From Rubrivivax sp. (lineage in GTDB: Bacteria; Pseudomonadota; Gammaproteobacteria; Burkholderiales; Burkholderiaceae_C): a DNA stretch of 64,000 bases. The position numbers were made by a program, and so were the translations under genes. Shown piece after piece: positions 10,470 to 19,106 of the stretch. Every line of letters begins with the position of its first letter. The first letter of the stretch is position 1. The notes below the pieces were generated by a model. The model did no database searches and was not told the origin of the DNA. It saw only the letters and a list, made by a program, of their open reading frames with translations. The DNA is taken from NCBI GenBank assembly GCA_027485165.1, contig JAIXRN010000089.1, forward strand, positions 1 to 64,000, given 5' to 3'.

Positions 10470-11904
10470 GGCCGGCCCCCTGCGCTGGCGCCAAGGCTTG
10501 CACCAAGGCCTGCACCACGCGTTCCATCTGCATGAAGCGCGAACCCTTCACCAGCACGGAAGCCGCCGCAGGCCCCTGCGGCAGCGCGGCCAGCAGATCA
10601 GGCACGCTGTCGAAGTGACGGTGCGCGCTGGCATGCGCACACAGCTTGCCCACGGCCCAGACCTGGTCGATGCCGCTGGCGCGCGCATGCGCGCCCACTT
10701 CGGCGTGGAAGGCCGGGCCCTGGCTGCCCACTTCGCCCATGTCGCCCAGCAGCAGCCAGCGCGGGCCGGGCAGGCTGGCCAGCACGTCGATGGCGGCGCG
10801 CACGGAATCGGGGTTGGCGTTGTAGCTGTCGTCGATCAGCGTGACGGCCTGGCCGCCGCGCTGCAGGCGCAGGGTCTGCGAACGGCCGGCCACAGGCCGG
10901 AAGGCCGCCAGGCCCTGGGCCACGGCCAGCAGCGGCGCACCGGCGGCCAGGGCACAGGCCGCCGCCGCAGCGGCATTGGCCACGTTGTGCCGGCCGGCCA
11001 GGGCCAGGGTGGTGTCGGCCGCGCCGCCGGGGGTGTAGAGGTGCAGCACCCAGGCGGCTTCGTCGGCCTGCCACTGCGCCTGGGCGTGCACGTGCAGGGC
11101 GCTGGCGTCGGGCAGGGGCTGCAGGCCGAAGGTCCAGACGCTGCGGCCTGCGGCCAGGCTGCGCCACAGCGGCAAGTGGGCATCGCCCGCCGGCAACACG
11201 GCCACGCCCTGCGGGCCCAGGGCGCTGATGACGCTGCCGTTTTCCGCCGCCACGGCGTCCACGCTGGCCATGAATTCCTGATGTTCGCGCTGGGCGTTGT
11301 TCACCAGGGCCACGGTGGGCCGGGCCAGGGCGGCCAGCAGGGCGATTTCGCCCGGGTGGTTCATGCCCAGTTCCAGCACGGCCGCGCGGTGCTGGCCCGG
11401 CCGCAGGCGCAGCAGGGTCAGCGGCACGCCGATGTGGTTGTTGAAGTTGCCGGCGGTGGCCAATGCGGCGCTGTCGGGCCCGCTGCCCAGCCAGGCGCGG
11501 AAGATGGCGGCCACCATCTGCGTGACGGTGGTCTTGCCGTTGCTGCCCGTCACCGCCACCAGCGGCCCGCTGTAGCGCAGCCGCCAGGCCGCGGCCAGCT
11601 GCTGCAGCGCGGCCAGGCTGTCGGCCACCTGCAGGCAGGGCAGGCTGCAGCCGGCGGGGACGCGTTCCACCAGCGCGGCCACGGCGCCCGCGGCCTGGGC
11701 CTGGGGCAGGAAGTCGTGCGCGTCGAAGCGTTCGCCGCGCAGGGCCACGAACAGGTCGCCGGGCTGCAGGCTGCGCGTGTCGGTGTGCACGCGCTGGAAG
11801 GCTGTGGCGGGGGCGTCGGGCGCGTCTGGCGCACCGGGCGCGGCGCCGGCCAGCAGCTGGCTGCCGGGCAGCAGCGCCTGGGCCTGGGCCAGCGTGAGCA
11901 TCAT
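10459..11904 (-). CDS. murF: UDP-MurNAc-tripeptide--D-Ala-D-Ala ligase MurF
   Basis: Cytoplasmic Mur ligase adding the Ddl product D-Ala-D-Ala to complete the UDP-MurNAc-pentapeptide. Two adjacent ATGs exist; the first (11904) overlaps the murE stop as ATGA and gives 481 residues. Motifs include [19 protein letters not shown] in the N-terminal uridine-binding domain, the P-loop [24 protein letters not shown], and [11 protein letters not shown] in the C-terminal domain. The open frame continues upstream only as a shadow inside murE. Confidence 0.96.
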   Translation of the reverse strand: MMLTLAQAQALLPGSQLLAGAAPGAPDAPDAPATAFQRVHTDTRSLQPGDLFVALRGERFDAHDFLPQAQAAGAVAALVERVPAGCSLPCLQVADSLAALQQLAAAWRLRYSGPLVAVTGSNGKTTVTQMVAAIFRAWLGSGPDSAALATAGNFNNHIGVPLTLLRLRPGQHRAAVLELGMNHPGEIALLAALARPTVALVNNAQREHQEFMASVDAVAAENGSVISALGPQGVAVLPAGDAHLPLWRSLAAGRSVWTFGLQPLPDASALHVHAQAQWQADEAAWVLHLYTPGGAADTTLALAGRHNVANAAAAAACALAAGAPLLAVAQGLAAFRPVAGRSQTLRLQRGGQAVTLIDDSYNANPDSVRAAIDVLASLPGPRWLLLGDMGEVGSQGPAFHAEVGAHARASGIDQVWAVGKLCAHASAHRHFDSVPDLLAALPQGPAAASVLVKGSRFMQMERVVQALVQALAPAQGAGHAA

Positions 11905-13445
11905 GCTGTCACCCCCGCGCGCAGGCGCAGGGCGGCACGGGCTTCGGCCAGGTCGGAAAACGGGTGCTTCGCGCCGGCGGTTTCCTGGTAGTCCTCGTGC
12001 CCCTTGCCGGCCAGCAGCAGCACGTCGCCGGGCTGTGCGCTGGCCACGGCCTGGGCGATGGCGCTGCGCCGGTCGGGCACCACCTGCGCGGCGGCGGGGC
12101 GCGCCAGGCCGGCCACGATGTCGGCCAGGATGGCTTCGGGCGCTTCGAAGCGCGGGTTGTCGCTGGTCAGCACCAGCGCGTCGGCTTCGCGTTCGGCCAC
12201 GGCGCCCATCAGCGGGCGCTTGCTGGCGTCGCGGTTGCCACCGCAGCCGAACACGCACACCAGCCGCCCGCCACGCGCCTGCGCCAGCGGGCGCAGGGCC
12301 TGCAGCGCTTTTTCCAGCGCGTCGGGCGTGTGGGCGTAGTCGACGATGACTTCGACGTCGCAGCTGCCCGCCGGCAGCGCACGCTGCAGCCGCCCGGGCA
12401 CGGGGCCCAGGCGCGGCAGCAAACTGGCGACCTGGGCCAGCGGCAGGCCCAGGGCACGCAGGCCAGCGGCCACGCCCAACAGGTTGCTGAGGTTGTAGTC
12501 GCCCACCAGGGCGGTGCTGACGGCCACGCGCTGCGCGCCTTCCACCAGGTCGAAGTCCAGCCCGCTACGGCCTGGCCGTTGCTGCTGCGCCTGCAGCCGG
12601 GCCGGGCCCAAGCGCGACACCGTCCACAGATCGGGCTCGCCGCCTTGCAGTTCGGCGGCCAGGGCGGCGCCCTGCGGGTCGTCGATGTTCACCACCGCCG
12701 CCCGCAGCCCGGGCCAGCTGAACAGGCTGCGCTTGGCGGCCCAGTAGGCGGCCATGCTGCCGTGGTAGTCCAGGTGGTCGCGCGTGAAGTTGGTGAACAG
12801 CGCCACCGCGATGCGAACGCCCGCCAGCCGGTGTTCCACCAGGCCGATGCTGGACGCTTCCAGCGCGCAGGCCACATGCCCGGCGTCGACGAAGTCGCGC
12901 AGCGCGTGCTGCAGGCTCAGCGCATCAGGGCTGGTCAGCCCGGTGGGCTGCACGTCGGCCAGGGCCTGGGCTTCGTCGGCGCCGGGCGCGGCCGGTCGGC
13001 CCACGCCCAGGGTGCCCACCAGGCCGCAGGGCCGGCCGGCAGCGGCCAGGGCCTGCGCCAGCCACCAGGCGGTGCTGGTCTTGCCGTTGGTGCCGGTGAC
13101 GGCCAGAACGTCCAGCCGGGCGCTGGGCTGGCCCAGCAGTTGGTCGGCGATGGCGCCGGCTGCCGCCTTCAGCCCCGGCAGGGCAGCCACACGCGGGTCT
13201 GCGGCCACGGCGCCCAGCGTGCTTTCGGCGCCTTCGGCTTCCACCAGGCAGGCGGCTGCGCCAGCGGCCAGGGCCGCGGCGGCGTGGCCACGGGCGTCGT
13301 GCTGGCGGCCGGGCCAGGCGAAGAAGGCGTCGCCAGGCCGCAGCGCGCGGCTGTCGGCCTGCAGGCGGGCAGGAGCAGCCGGTGCAGCAGGCCAGCGCGC
13401 GGCCAGCCAGTCGGCGGCCTGGGCAGGGGTGTGCAGAAGCTGCAT
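11901..13445 (-). CDS. murE: UDP-MurNAc-L-Ala-D-Glu--2,6-diaminopimelate ligase MurE
   Basis: Mur ligase adding the third stem-peptide residue. The 514 residues carry the N-terminal uridine-binding DSRALRPGDAFFAWPG, the ATP P-loop VTGTNGKTSTAWWLA, the NFTRDHLDYHGSM motif, and the C-terminal TSDNPRFEAPEAI. The DNPR sequence is the known selector for meso-diaminopimelate, so the peptidoglycan should be of the standard Gram-negative type. It lies 5 bp after ftsI and overlaps murF by 4 bp. Confidence 0.97.
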   Translation of the reverse strand: MQLLHTPAQAADWLAARWPAAPAAPARLQADSRALRPGDAFFAWPGRQHDARGHAAAALAAGAAACLVEAEGAESTLGAVAADPRVAALPGLKAAAGAIADQLLGQPSARLDVLAVTGTNGKTSTAWWLAQALAAAGRPCGLVGTLGVGRPAAPGADEAQALADVQPTGLTSPDALSLQHALRDFVDAGHVACALEASSIGLVEHRLAGVRIAVALFTNFTRDHLDYHGSMAAYWAAKRSLFSWPGLRAAVVNIDDPQGAALAAELQGGEPDLWTVSRLGPARLQAQQQRPGRSGLDFDLVEGAQRVAVSTALVGDYNLSNLLGVAAGLRALGLPLAQVASLLPRLGPVPGRLQRALPAGSCDVEVIVDYAHTPDALEKALQALRPLAQARGGRLVCVFGCGGNRDASKRPLMGAVAEREADALVLTSDNPRFEAPEAILADIVAGLARPAAAQVVPDRRSAIAQAVASAQPGDVLLLAGKGHEDYQETAGAKHPFSDLAEARAALRLRAGVTA

Positions 13446-13450
13446 GGGCG

Positions 13451-15238
13451 CTAGATGCTTTCCTGCTCGGCCACCACAGGAGCGCCGGTGATCTGGGGCT
13501 TGAATTCGATGTCCGGGGCCACGTTCATCATGCGCAGGGTCTGCTGCACGACCTGGCTGAACACCGGCGCGGCCACGGCACCGCCGTAGTACTGGCCCTT
13601 GCTGGGCTCGTCCACCATCACCGCCACCACGATGCGCGGCTGGCTCACCGGCGCCAGACCCACGAACCAGGACCGGTACTTGTTGCTGTAGCTCTTGCCG
13701 ATCTGCTTGCGCGCGGTGCCGGTCTTGCCCCCCACTGAATAGCCCATGGTCTGCGCCTGCGGCCCGGTGCCGCCCGGGCCGGCGGCCAGGCGCAGCATCT
13801 CGCGCACCTGCTGCGCGGTCTTGGCCGACATCACGCGCTGGCCGGCCACAGGCGGCGCGCCTGCGGGCTGGGCCTGCAAGGTGGCGGGGATGAGCTCACC
13901 GTCACGCGCAAACACGGTGTAGGCGCGCGCCAGCTGGAACAGGCTGGTGGACAGGCCGTAGCCATAGCTCATGGTGGCCTGCTCGATCGGCTTCCACTTC
14001 TGGTAAGGGCGCAGCCGGCCGGTGACGACGCCCGGGAAGTCGAGCTGCGGCTTCTGGCCCAGGCCGATCTGGGTGTACATCTCCCACATCTCGCGCGCGG
14101 GCATCTGCAGCGCCATCTTCACGGTGCCGACGTTGCTGGACTTCTGGATCACTTCGGCCACGCTGAGCAGGCCATGCGGGTGGGCGTCGGTGATCGTGCT
14201 GCCGGTGATGGTGATGCGCCCCGGGGCGGTGTCGATCATCGTGCTGGGCGTGACGCGCCGGGTCTCGATGGCCAGCGCGGCGGTGAAGGGCTTCATCGTC
14301 GAGCCCGGCTCGAAGGTGTCGGTCAGCGCCAGGTTGCGCAGCGGGCGGCGTTCGCCCTTGGCCTGGCTGACGCGTTCGCCGGGGTTGTAGCTGGGGTAGT
14401 TGGCCAGGGCCAGCACTTCGCCGGTCTGCGTGTCCAGCACCACCACGCTGCCGCTTTGCGCGCCATGCGCCAGCACCGCGTCGCGCAGGCGCTGGTAGGC
14501 GAAGAACTGCACCTTCGAATCGATCGACAGCGTGACGTCGCCGCCCTGCTGCGGGTCCACCGGTTCGCCGATGTCTTCGACCACGCGGCCCAGGCGGTCG
14601 CGCACCACGGTGCGCTGGCCGCCGCGGCCCTGCAGCTGAGCCTGGAACTGCTTTTCGATGCCTTCCAGGCCGACTTCGTCTTCGATGTCGGTGAAGCCCA
14701 CCACATGGGCAGCGGCTTCGCCTTCGGGGTAGCGGCGCTGGAATTCGCGGATCGACTGCACGCCCTTGAGCTTCAGCGCTTCCACCTGCTGCCAGGCCGC
14801 TTCGTCCACATGCCGGCGCAAGGTGACGGTGTTGCCGCCGCTGTCCAGCCGCGCCTGCAGGGCCACAGGGGTCAGGCCCAGGGCCTGGCCCAGTGCGCGG
14901 CGCTGCTGCACGTCGGCCGCGAAAGTCTTCATGTCGACCTGCACCGAAGGCATGGCCACGCTGGTGGCCAGGGGCAGGCCGTTGCGGTCCAGGATGCGGC
15001 CGCGGCTGGCCTGCAGCGCCTGCTTGTGCACGAAGCGCTTTTCGCCCTGGGCCTGGTAGAAGTCGGTGCCGATGATCTGCACATAGGCCGCACGGCCCAG
15101 CAGCAGCAGGAAGGCCGCCGCCACCAGCAGCACGATGAAGCGCGAACGCCAGGGCGGCGTCTTGCTGGCCAGCAGCGGGCTGGTGGCGTAGTTGACGCTG
15201 CGCACGCTGGTGGCGCCGACGGGGATCTTGCGGCTCAT
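13451..15238 (-). CDS. ftsI: Peptidoglycan D,D-transpeptidase FtsI (PBP3)
   Basis: Class B penicillin-binding protein that cross-links septal peptidoglycan with FtsW. The 595 residues comprise a short cytoplasmic N-terminus, one transmembrane helix (RFIVLLVAAAFLLLLGRAAY), the PBP dimerisation domain with the RGRILDRNG motif, and a transpeptidase domain. The catalytic motifs are the SxxK serine in EPGSTMKPF, SSN in IQKSSNVGT, and KTGT in VGGKTGTARK. It is followed by murE after 5 bp; ftsL lies 55 bp upstream. Confidence 0.97.
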   Translation of the reverse strand: MSRKIPVGATSVRSVNYATSPLLASKTPPWRSRFIVLLVAAAFLLLLGRAAYVQIIGTDFYQAQGEKRFVHKQALQASRGRILDRNGLPLATSVAMPSVQVDMKTFAADVQQRRALGQALGLTPVALQARLDSGGNTVTLRRHVDEAAWQQVEALKLKGVQSIREFQRRYPEGEAAAHVVGFTDIEDEVGLEGIEKQFQAQLQGRGGQRTVVRDRLGRVVEDIGEPVDPQQGGDVTLSIDSKVQFFAYQRLRDAVLAHGAQSGSVVVLDTQTGEVLALANYPSYNPGERVSQAKGERRPLRNLALTDTFEPGSTMKPFTAALAIETRRVTPSTMIDTAPGRITITGSTITDAHPHGLLSVAEVIQKSSNVGTVKMALQMPAREMWEMYTQIGLGQKPQLDFPGVVTGRLRPYQKWKPIEQATMSYGYGLSTSLFQLARAYTVFARDGELIPATLQAQPAGAPPVAGQRVMSAKTAQQVREMLRLAAGPGGTGPQAQTMGYSVGGKTGTARKQIGKSYSNKYRSWFVGLAPVSQPRIVVAVMVDEPSKGQYYGGAVAAPVFSQVVQQTLRMMNVAPDIEFKPQITGAPVVAEQESI

Positions 15239-15293
15239 GGGAGTACCTCCGTGCTGCGCACGCCGGAAGAGCCCTTCGGGCGGCTCAGCGCGC

Positions 15294-15629
15294 TCATCGC
15301 GCTTCCTTCATCTGGGGGGCTACCGTGCTCGCAACCTTGGCGCTGCCGGCGCCGGCCACGGCCGTACTGTCTTCTACGCGCTCGATCACACCCGGCAGCG
15401 GGGTGCGCATGCGCAGTTTTTCGCGCGCCACCTTTTCCACCCGCAGGTGGGTGGCCTGGGCCTGGGCTTCGGCGTCCAGGCGCTTGAATTCAGCTTCCAG
15501 CCGGCGCTGTTCGGCGCGCGCGCGGTCGAGTTCAGCGAACAGGCGGCGCGATTCGTAGCTGGTGCGCACCAGCAGCAGGCTGCTGCCCATCAGGGCCAGC
15601 ACCAGCACGACCAGCAGGCGGGCCTTCAT
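15294..15629 (-). CDS. ftsL: Cell division protein FtsL
   Basis: Small bitopic divisome protein forming the FtsQLB complex that activates FtsWI. The 111 residues show a very short cytoplasmic N-terminus (MKAR), one hydrophobic helix at about residues 5-22, then a charged, leucine-spaced coiled coil (SRRLFAELDRARAEQRRLEA...). A short variable periplasmic tail ends the protein. Sequence conservation in this family is weak, so the call rests on size, topology and position between rsmH and ftsI, which is the invariant dcw location. Confidence 0.94.
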   Translation of the reverse strand: MKARLLVVLVLALMGSSLLLVRTSYESRRLFAELDRARAEQRRLEAEFKRLDAEAQAQATHLRVEKVAREKLRMRTPLPGVIERVEDSTAVAGAGSAKVASTVAPQMKEAR

Positions 15630-15654
15630 CGCGCGCGCTCCTGCACCCGCGCGG

Positions 15655-16713
15655 TCATCGCGCGGACTCCTGGTACCCGGCCGCCAGCGGCACCGCCGTG
15701 CGCTCAGCCACCCTCAGCACGGCCGATCGCGCACGGGGGTTGGCGCGCACTTCGCCCACGTCAGGCTTGATGCGCGCCAGCGCCTGCAGCTTCAGCGGCT
15801 GCGCCGGCGCGAAGGGCGCGCGCCGGTCGTAGGCTTCCTTGCCGTGGCGGGTGATGAAGGTCTTGACGATGCGGTCTTCCAGCGAATGGAAGGCGATCAC
15901 CACCAGCCGCCCGCCCGGCGCCAGCAGCGCCAGCGCGGCTGCTAGGCCCTGTTCGAGCGCTTCAAGCTCGCCGTTGACGTGAATCCGAAGAGCCTGAAAT
16001 GTGCGCGTTGCAGGGTCCTGGCCCGGCTCGCGGGACTTGACGGCGCCAGCCACGAGCGTGGCCAGTTCGCCAGTGCTTCGCACGGGCGCCCCGCCTTCGC
16101 GGCGAGCGACAAGCGCCTTTGCAATCTGAACAGCAAACCGTTCTTCGCCATAGTCACGAATCACCTCTGCGATCTGCCGTTCGTCGGCATGGGCCAGGAA
16201 GTCGGCCGCGGTTTCGCCGCGGGTGGTGTCCATGCGCATGTCCAGCGGCGCGTCGAAGCGGAAGCTGAACCCACGCACGGGGTTGTCGATTTGCGGGCTG
16301 CTGATGCCCAGGTCCAGCAGCACGCCGTCCACCTGCCGCAGGCCCAGCGCCGCCAGTTCAGTGGCCATGTCGCCGAAGCTGGCGTGGCACACGGTCACGC
16401 GGGCGTCGGCCGCGGCCAGGGCCTGGGCTTCGGCCACGGCCTCGGGGTCCTTGTCGAACACCACCAGCCGGCCGGCCGGGGCCAGACGCGCCAGCACCGC
16501 GCGCGCATGCCCGCCGCGGCCGAATGTGCCATCGACATAGGTACCGGCAGGCTGCTGCACCAGGGCTTCCACGGCTTCGGCCAGCAGCACCGTGGTGTGG
16601 CCGAATGGAGCCCCTCGCCCGACGGATACGTCGGTCGATCCCCCGAGGGGATGCGGGCCGGCTTGGGGCGGCCCGGCGCTCGGCCCGCCCGGCCTCGATC
16701 GCAAGCCCTTCAT
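15655..16713 (-). CDS. rsmH: 16S rRNA (cytosine(1402)-N(4))-methyltransferase RsmH, with unusual N-terminal extension
   Basis: SAM-dependent methyltransferase modifying C1402 in the 16S rRNA decoding centre. Motifs are the SAM-binding [16 protein letters not shown] and [12 protein letters not shown], a central [14 protein letters not shown] and the C-terminal [12 protein letters not shown]. The family normally begins a few residues before HTTVLL. Here the only start (ATG 16713, overlapping the mraZ stop as ATGA) adds about 37 Gly/Pro/Arg-rich residues encoded mostly by a dispersed repeat at 16605-16680. The extension is probably a passive insertion. No nearer ATG, GTG or TTG in frame was seen. 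Confidence 0.95.
   Translation of the reverse strand: MKGLRSRPGGPSAGPPQAGPHPLGGSTDVSVGRGAPFGHTTVLLAEAVEALVQQPAGTYVDGTFGRGGHARAVLARLAPAGRLVVFDKDPEAVAEAQALAAADARVTVCHASFGDMATELAALGLRQVDGVLLDLGISSPQIDNPVRGFSFRFDAPLDMRMDTTRGETAADFLAHADERQIAEVIRDYGEERFAVQIAKALVARREGGAPVRSTGELATLVAGAVKSREPGQDPATRTFQALRIHVNGELEALEQGLAAALALLAPGGRLVVIAFHSLEDRIVKTFITRHGKEAYDRRAPFAPAQPLKLQALARIKPDVGEVRANPRARSAVLRVAERTAVPLAAGYQESAR
16605..16680 (-). repeat. 76-bp structured dispersed repeat, copy A (translated inside rsmH)
   Basis: Read on the minus strand it starts GCGCCGGGCCGCCCCAAGC, continues through CCCTCGGGGG and a hairpin CCGACG-TATC-CGTCGG, and ends GGGGCTCCAT. A near-identical element of the same length and orientation precedes tdk at 27406-27482. 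The hairpin stems differ between copies by compensatory changes (CCGACG/CGTCGG here, CTGGCG/CGCCAG there). The element is in frame within rsmH and encodes most of its N-terminal extension. Confidence 0.85.
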
Positions 16714-17141
16714 CGCACCACCAGGTTGCGCACCTGCTCGGGCTGGCCGGCGGCGATGGCCGCGACTTCGCGCGCGTCGTAGCGGGCGCTGTCCCACAAT
16801 TCGAAGTTCGAGCCCACACCCATGAACTTCACCTGCCCTTCCAGGCAAGCCCAAGCCCGCAGCTCGGGCGGAATCAGCACGCGCGAACCGCTGTCGATGT
16901 CGACCTCGGTGGCCGAGCCGATGTACACGCGGCGCCAGGCGTCGGTGGACACCGGCAGCTTCAGCAGTTCGGCTTCGAAGCTTTCCCACACCGGCAGCGG
17001 AAACAAGGACAGGCAGCCGTCGGGGTTCTTCGCAATGATCATGTGGCCCTGGCAGATGGCCAGCAGCACGTCGCGATGGCGGGCCGGGACGACAACGCGC
17101 CCCTTCCCGTCCAGCGACAGCACCGGCCCACCCCGAAACAC
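16710..17141 (-). CDS. mraZ: Transcriptional regulator MraZ
   Basis: DNA-binding SpoVT/AbrB-fold protein with two tandem domains that binds repeats upstream of its own gene and represses the dcw operon. Conserved blocks are [16 protein letters not shown] (first domain) and [17 protein letters not shown] (second). Family members begin MFRG, matching VFRGG from the GTG at 17141 (143 aa). The frame also has a GTG at 17144 and an ATG at 17174. The latter would sit only about 10 nt from the predicted transcription start, so the GTG is preferred. Its stop overlaps the rsmH start. Confidence 0.9.
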   Translation of the reverse strand: MFRGGPVLSLDGKGRVVVPARHRDVLLAICQGHMIIAKNPDGCLSLFPLPVWESFEAELLKLPVSTDAWRRVYIGSATEVDIDSGSRVLIPPELRAWACLEGQVKFMGVGSNFELWDSARYDAREVAAIAAGQPEQVRNLVVR

Positions 17142-17147
17142 CACATT

Positions 17148-17183
17148 ACCCACGTTTGCGCCCCAAACCCACACAATCTCCCA
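17148..17183 (-). promoter_or_regulatory. Putative MraZ-box operator (TGGGN repeats)
   Basis: On the minus strand four TGGG(A/T/G) words start at 17183, 17171, 17165 and 17152, directly downstream of the predicted -10 of the dcw promoter. MraZ is known to recognise clustered TGGGN direct repeats with about 10-bp spacing. The spacing here (12, 6 and 13) is irregular, so the assignment is tentative. Confidence 0.5.
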
Positions 17184-17191
17184 CCGAGGCG

Positions 17192-17220
17192 ACTTTACCC
17201 CTGCGCCTGGGGGTGGTCAA
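17192..17220 (-). promoter_or_regulatory. Predicted sigma70 promoter of the dcw operon
   Basis: On the minus strand a -35 TTGACC (17215-17220) is followed by a 17-bp spacer and a -10 TAAAGT (17192-17197). Transcription would start near 17185, giving a leader of about 44 nt to the preferred mraZ GTG. It stands at the head of the whole dcw cluster. Confidence 0.7.
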
Positions 17221-17350
17221 TGCGGCGTACTGGGTAAAAACTCAGCCAGATCAATGACTTAGGCGTCGATCGTGAAGCAGTTGACGAGCAAAAAAGTCTT
17301 GCGCATGAACGACTTGGCAGTCTCTGTGAAAGTGCTTTGTCAGCGCGCAC

Positions 17351-17370
17351 GGGGTGCCGACCGGCACCCC
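17351..17370. other. Perfect hairpin GGGGTGCC-GACC-GGCACCCC
   Basis: An 8-bp perfect stem with a 4-nt loop lies 30 bp before the small membrane-protein gene, in the 258-bp divergent gap to mraZ. It has no adjacent T-run in either direction, so it is not a clear terminator. It could be a protein-binding site or a leader hairpin. Apart from the dcw promoter, nothing else was seen in this gap. Confidence 0.5.
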
Positions 17371-17399
17371 TAGGCTGAAAAAAGTTTCGCCCCGTCACC

Positions 17400-17705
17400 A
17401 TGCTGGACAACGACCCGCTCTGGAAACTGCGCCACGCCCTGGCCGGCCTGGCCCTGGCCCTGCTGGTTTCGGTGTTGCTGGCGGCCTTTTTGGGGGCTTT
17501 TGTGGGAGACCTGTTCGGCGACAGCTATGGCCGCCGGGTGGCCGTCTACAGCGCGCTGCTGTTGTACGTGGTGGTGGGCGCGGTGGTGCTGTTCTTCAAG
17601 GTCGCGCAGCACGAAAAGCGGCCGCTGTCGGCCGGCCGGGTGCTGCTGTGGACCGCCAGCCTGTGGTCCTGGCCCTTGCTGCTGGGCGTGCGGCGGCGCG
17701 GCTGA
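17400..17705 (+). CDS. Small predicted membrane protein, unknown function
   Basis: A 101-residue protein with about three hydrophobic stretches: residues 13-38 (LAGLALALLVSVLLAAFLGA), 49-67 (YSALLLYVVVGAVVLFF) and a shorter one near the Arg-rich C-terminus (WTASLWSWPLLLG). It was not recognised as a member of a named family. It is encoded alone, divergent from mraZ and convergent with the carbonic anhydrase gene (20 bp apart). Coding potential is supported by the hydrophobic pattern and fit to the gap; no clear ribosome-binding site precedes the ATG. Confidence 0.6.
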   Translation: MLDNDPLWKLRHALAGLALALLVSVLLAAFLGAFVGDLFGDSYGRRVAVYSALLLYVVVGAVVLFFKVAQHEKRPLSAGRVLLWTASLWSWPLLLGVRRRG

Positions 17706-17724
17706 TGCCGCGCGGGCGTGCCGT

Positions 17725-18963
17725 TCAGTTCGACTGCAGGATGCGCCGGCCCGCGGCGTTCTGCACCGGGCGCGCATTCATCGGGTAGATGCGCGAAAAG
17801 ATGTCGATCTGTTCGGGCGTGGCCGACACCGGCTGGCGCATCACCAGCCACTGCACGCCTTCTGAACACGGCGGCGTGGTCAGCGACCCCATGTAGGTGT
17901 AGTAGCGCCGGTCCTGCGGCAGCAGTTCAGCCGGGTCCAGGGTGGCGCGGGCCTTCACGTCCTGGTGCTTTTCCAGCGGCAGGTTGTTCCACACCGTCTG
18001 CACGGCCGACTGGGCCGCGCCCTTGCCCAGCAGCACGGCCACCACGGCCAGGCGGCCTTCGGTGTCGCGGTGCACCAGGTGCACCGACAGTTCGAACTGC
18101 CGGCCGTCGATGCGTTCTTCCGACGGGCGGTGGAAGTGGAACTGCAGCAGTTCGAAACGCCGGCCACCCACCTCGATGGTGTTGCCCGGCGCCAGGTTCA
18201 CCTGCACGGTGTGGCCGTTGTCGATGACGGAAAAGCCGCTGGGCTGGTAGCGGAACTGCACCGGCTCCAGGTCGACGGCGATGCCTTCGCGGATGTCGAT
18301 CGGGCTCTGGCGTTCGCCCTTGGCGCACAGGCCGAATTCCGGCCGCAGGCCGCCCCAGGCCTGGGGGCCGACTTCACCGCTGTAGGACCAGTGGACGCTG
18401 CCCCGCGTGCTGCCATGCCTGCTGCCATGGGCGCCGCCGGCCCCATGGGCACTGCCCGGGCTGCCGCTGCGGGGGCGCGCCGCCGGGGCCGCGGCAGCAG
18501 CCGGACGCGGCAGCGCTTCGGCTGGTACGGCGCTGCCAGCGGGGGGCAGGTTCACCACGCGCAGATCCACGGCACTGCCGCTGGGGTTGCTGCGCACGCC
18601 GGCCAGGCGTTCGGCCAGGCGTTCACGCAGGCGGTCCACCGGGTCCACGGCCGCCGGCTGCGCCGCTGCGGCGGCAGCGCCGGCGCGCGCGGCTGGCGCC
18701 GCAGGCTGCGGCTGTCCTGGTGCGGCGCCTGAGGACTGTCGCGGTGCAGCGCCCGAACGCCCGGAAGGGGCGCTGTGGTCGGCTCGGTCGGCACGATCGG
18801 CACGGTCGGGTTTGCCCACCGGGTTGCCGCGGGAAGCCGGCCCGGGTGCCGCGGTGTCGCTGGCCGTGGCCGCTGCGCCGCCCAACAGGCCAGCGCTCAT
18901 CAGGCAGGCCAGCAGGCCCAGGCGGGTGCGGAACGACGGGTGCAGGGGTCGCAAAAGGGTCAT
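17725..18963 (-). CDS. Secreted alpha-class carbonic anhydrase with disordered N-terminal region
   Basis: Zinc enzyme interconverting CO2 and bicarbonate, probably periplasmic. The ATG at 18963 gives 412 residues starting with a basic, hydrophobic signal peptide (TRLGLLACLMSAGLLGGAAA). About 150 residues of Ala/Pro/Gly-rich low complexity follow, including a DRADRADRAD repeat. The C-terminal ~230 residues are a typical alpha-CA domain: YSGEVGPQAWGGL, QSPIDI, zinc histidines in FHFHRPSEE and in ELSVHLVHRD, and SLTTPPCSEGVQW. Two cysteines (GLCAKG and PPCSEG) fit the conserved disulphide. The frame is open to 19143, but that would run into the next gene. Confidence 0.93.
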   Translation of the reverse strand: MTLLRPLHPSFRTRLGLLACLMSAGLLGGAAATASDTAAPGPASRGNPVGKPDRADRADRADHSAPSGRSGAAPRQSSGAAPGQPQPAAPAARAGAAAAAAQPAAVDPVDRLRERLAERLAGVRSNPSGSAVDLRVVNLPPAGSAVPAEALPRPAAAAAPAARPRSGSPGSAHGAGGAHGSRHGSTRGSVHWSYSGEVGPQAWGGLRPEFGLCAKGERQSPIDIREGIAVDLEPVQFRYQPSGFSVIDNGHTVQVNLAPGNTIEVGGRRFELLQFHFHRPSEERIDGRQFELSVHLVHRDTEGRLAVVAVLLGKGAAQSAVQTVWNNLPLEKHQDVKARATLDPAELLPQDRRYYTYMGSLTTPPCSEGVQWLVMRQPVSATPEQIDIFSRIYPMNARPVQNAAGRRILQSN

Positions 18964-19106
18964 GGCAGGGCCAGCGCGAAGACGGGGGCCGGCGGAAAAC
19001 CGGACGGTGCTGACCGGTGTATCGGCCCCGCGCGGCCTGCACTTGAGCGCTGGCGCCGGGCTTCCGCCGGCAGCTGCCGGCAGAAGCCCGTCAGCCCGTC
19101 GGTCTT

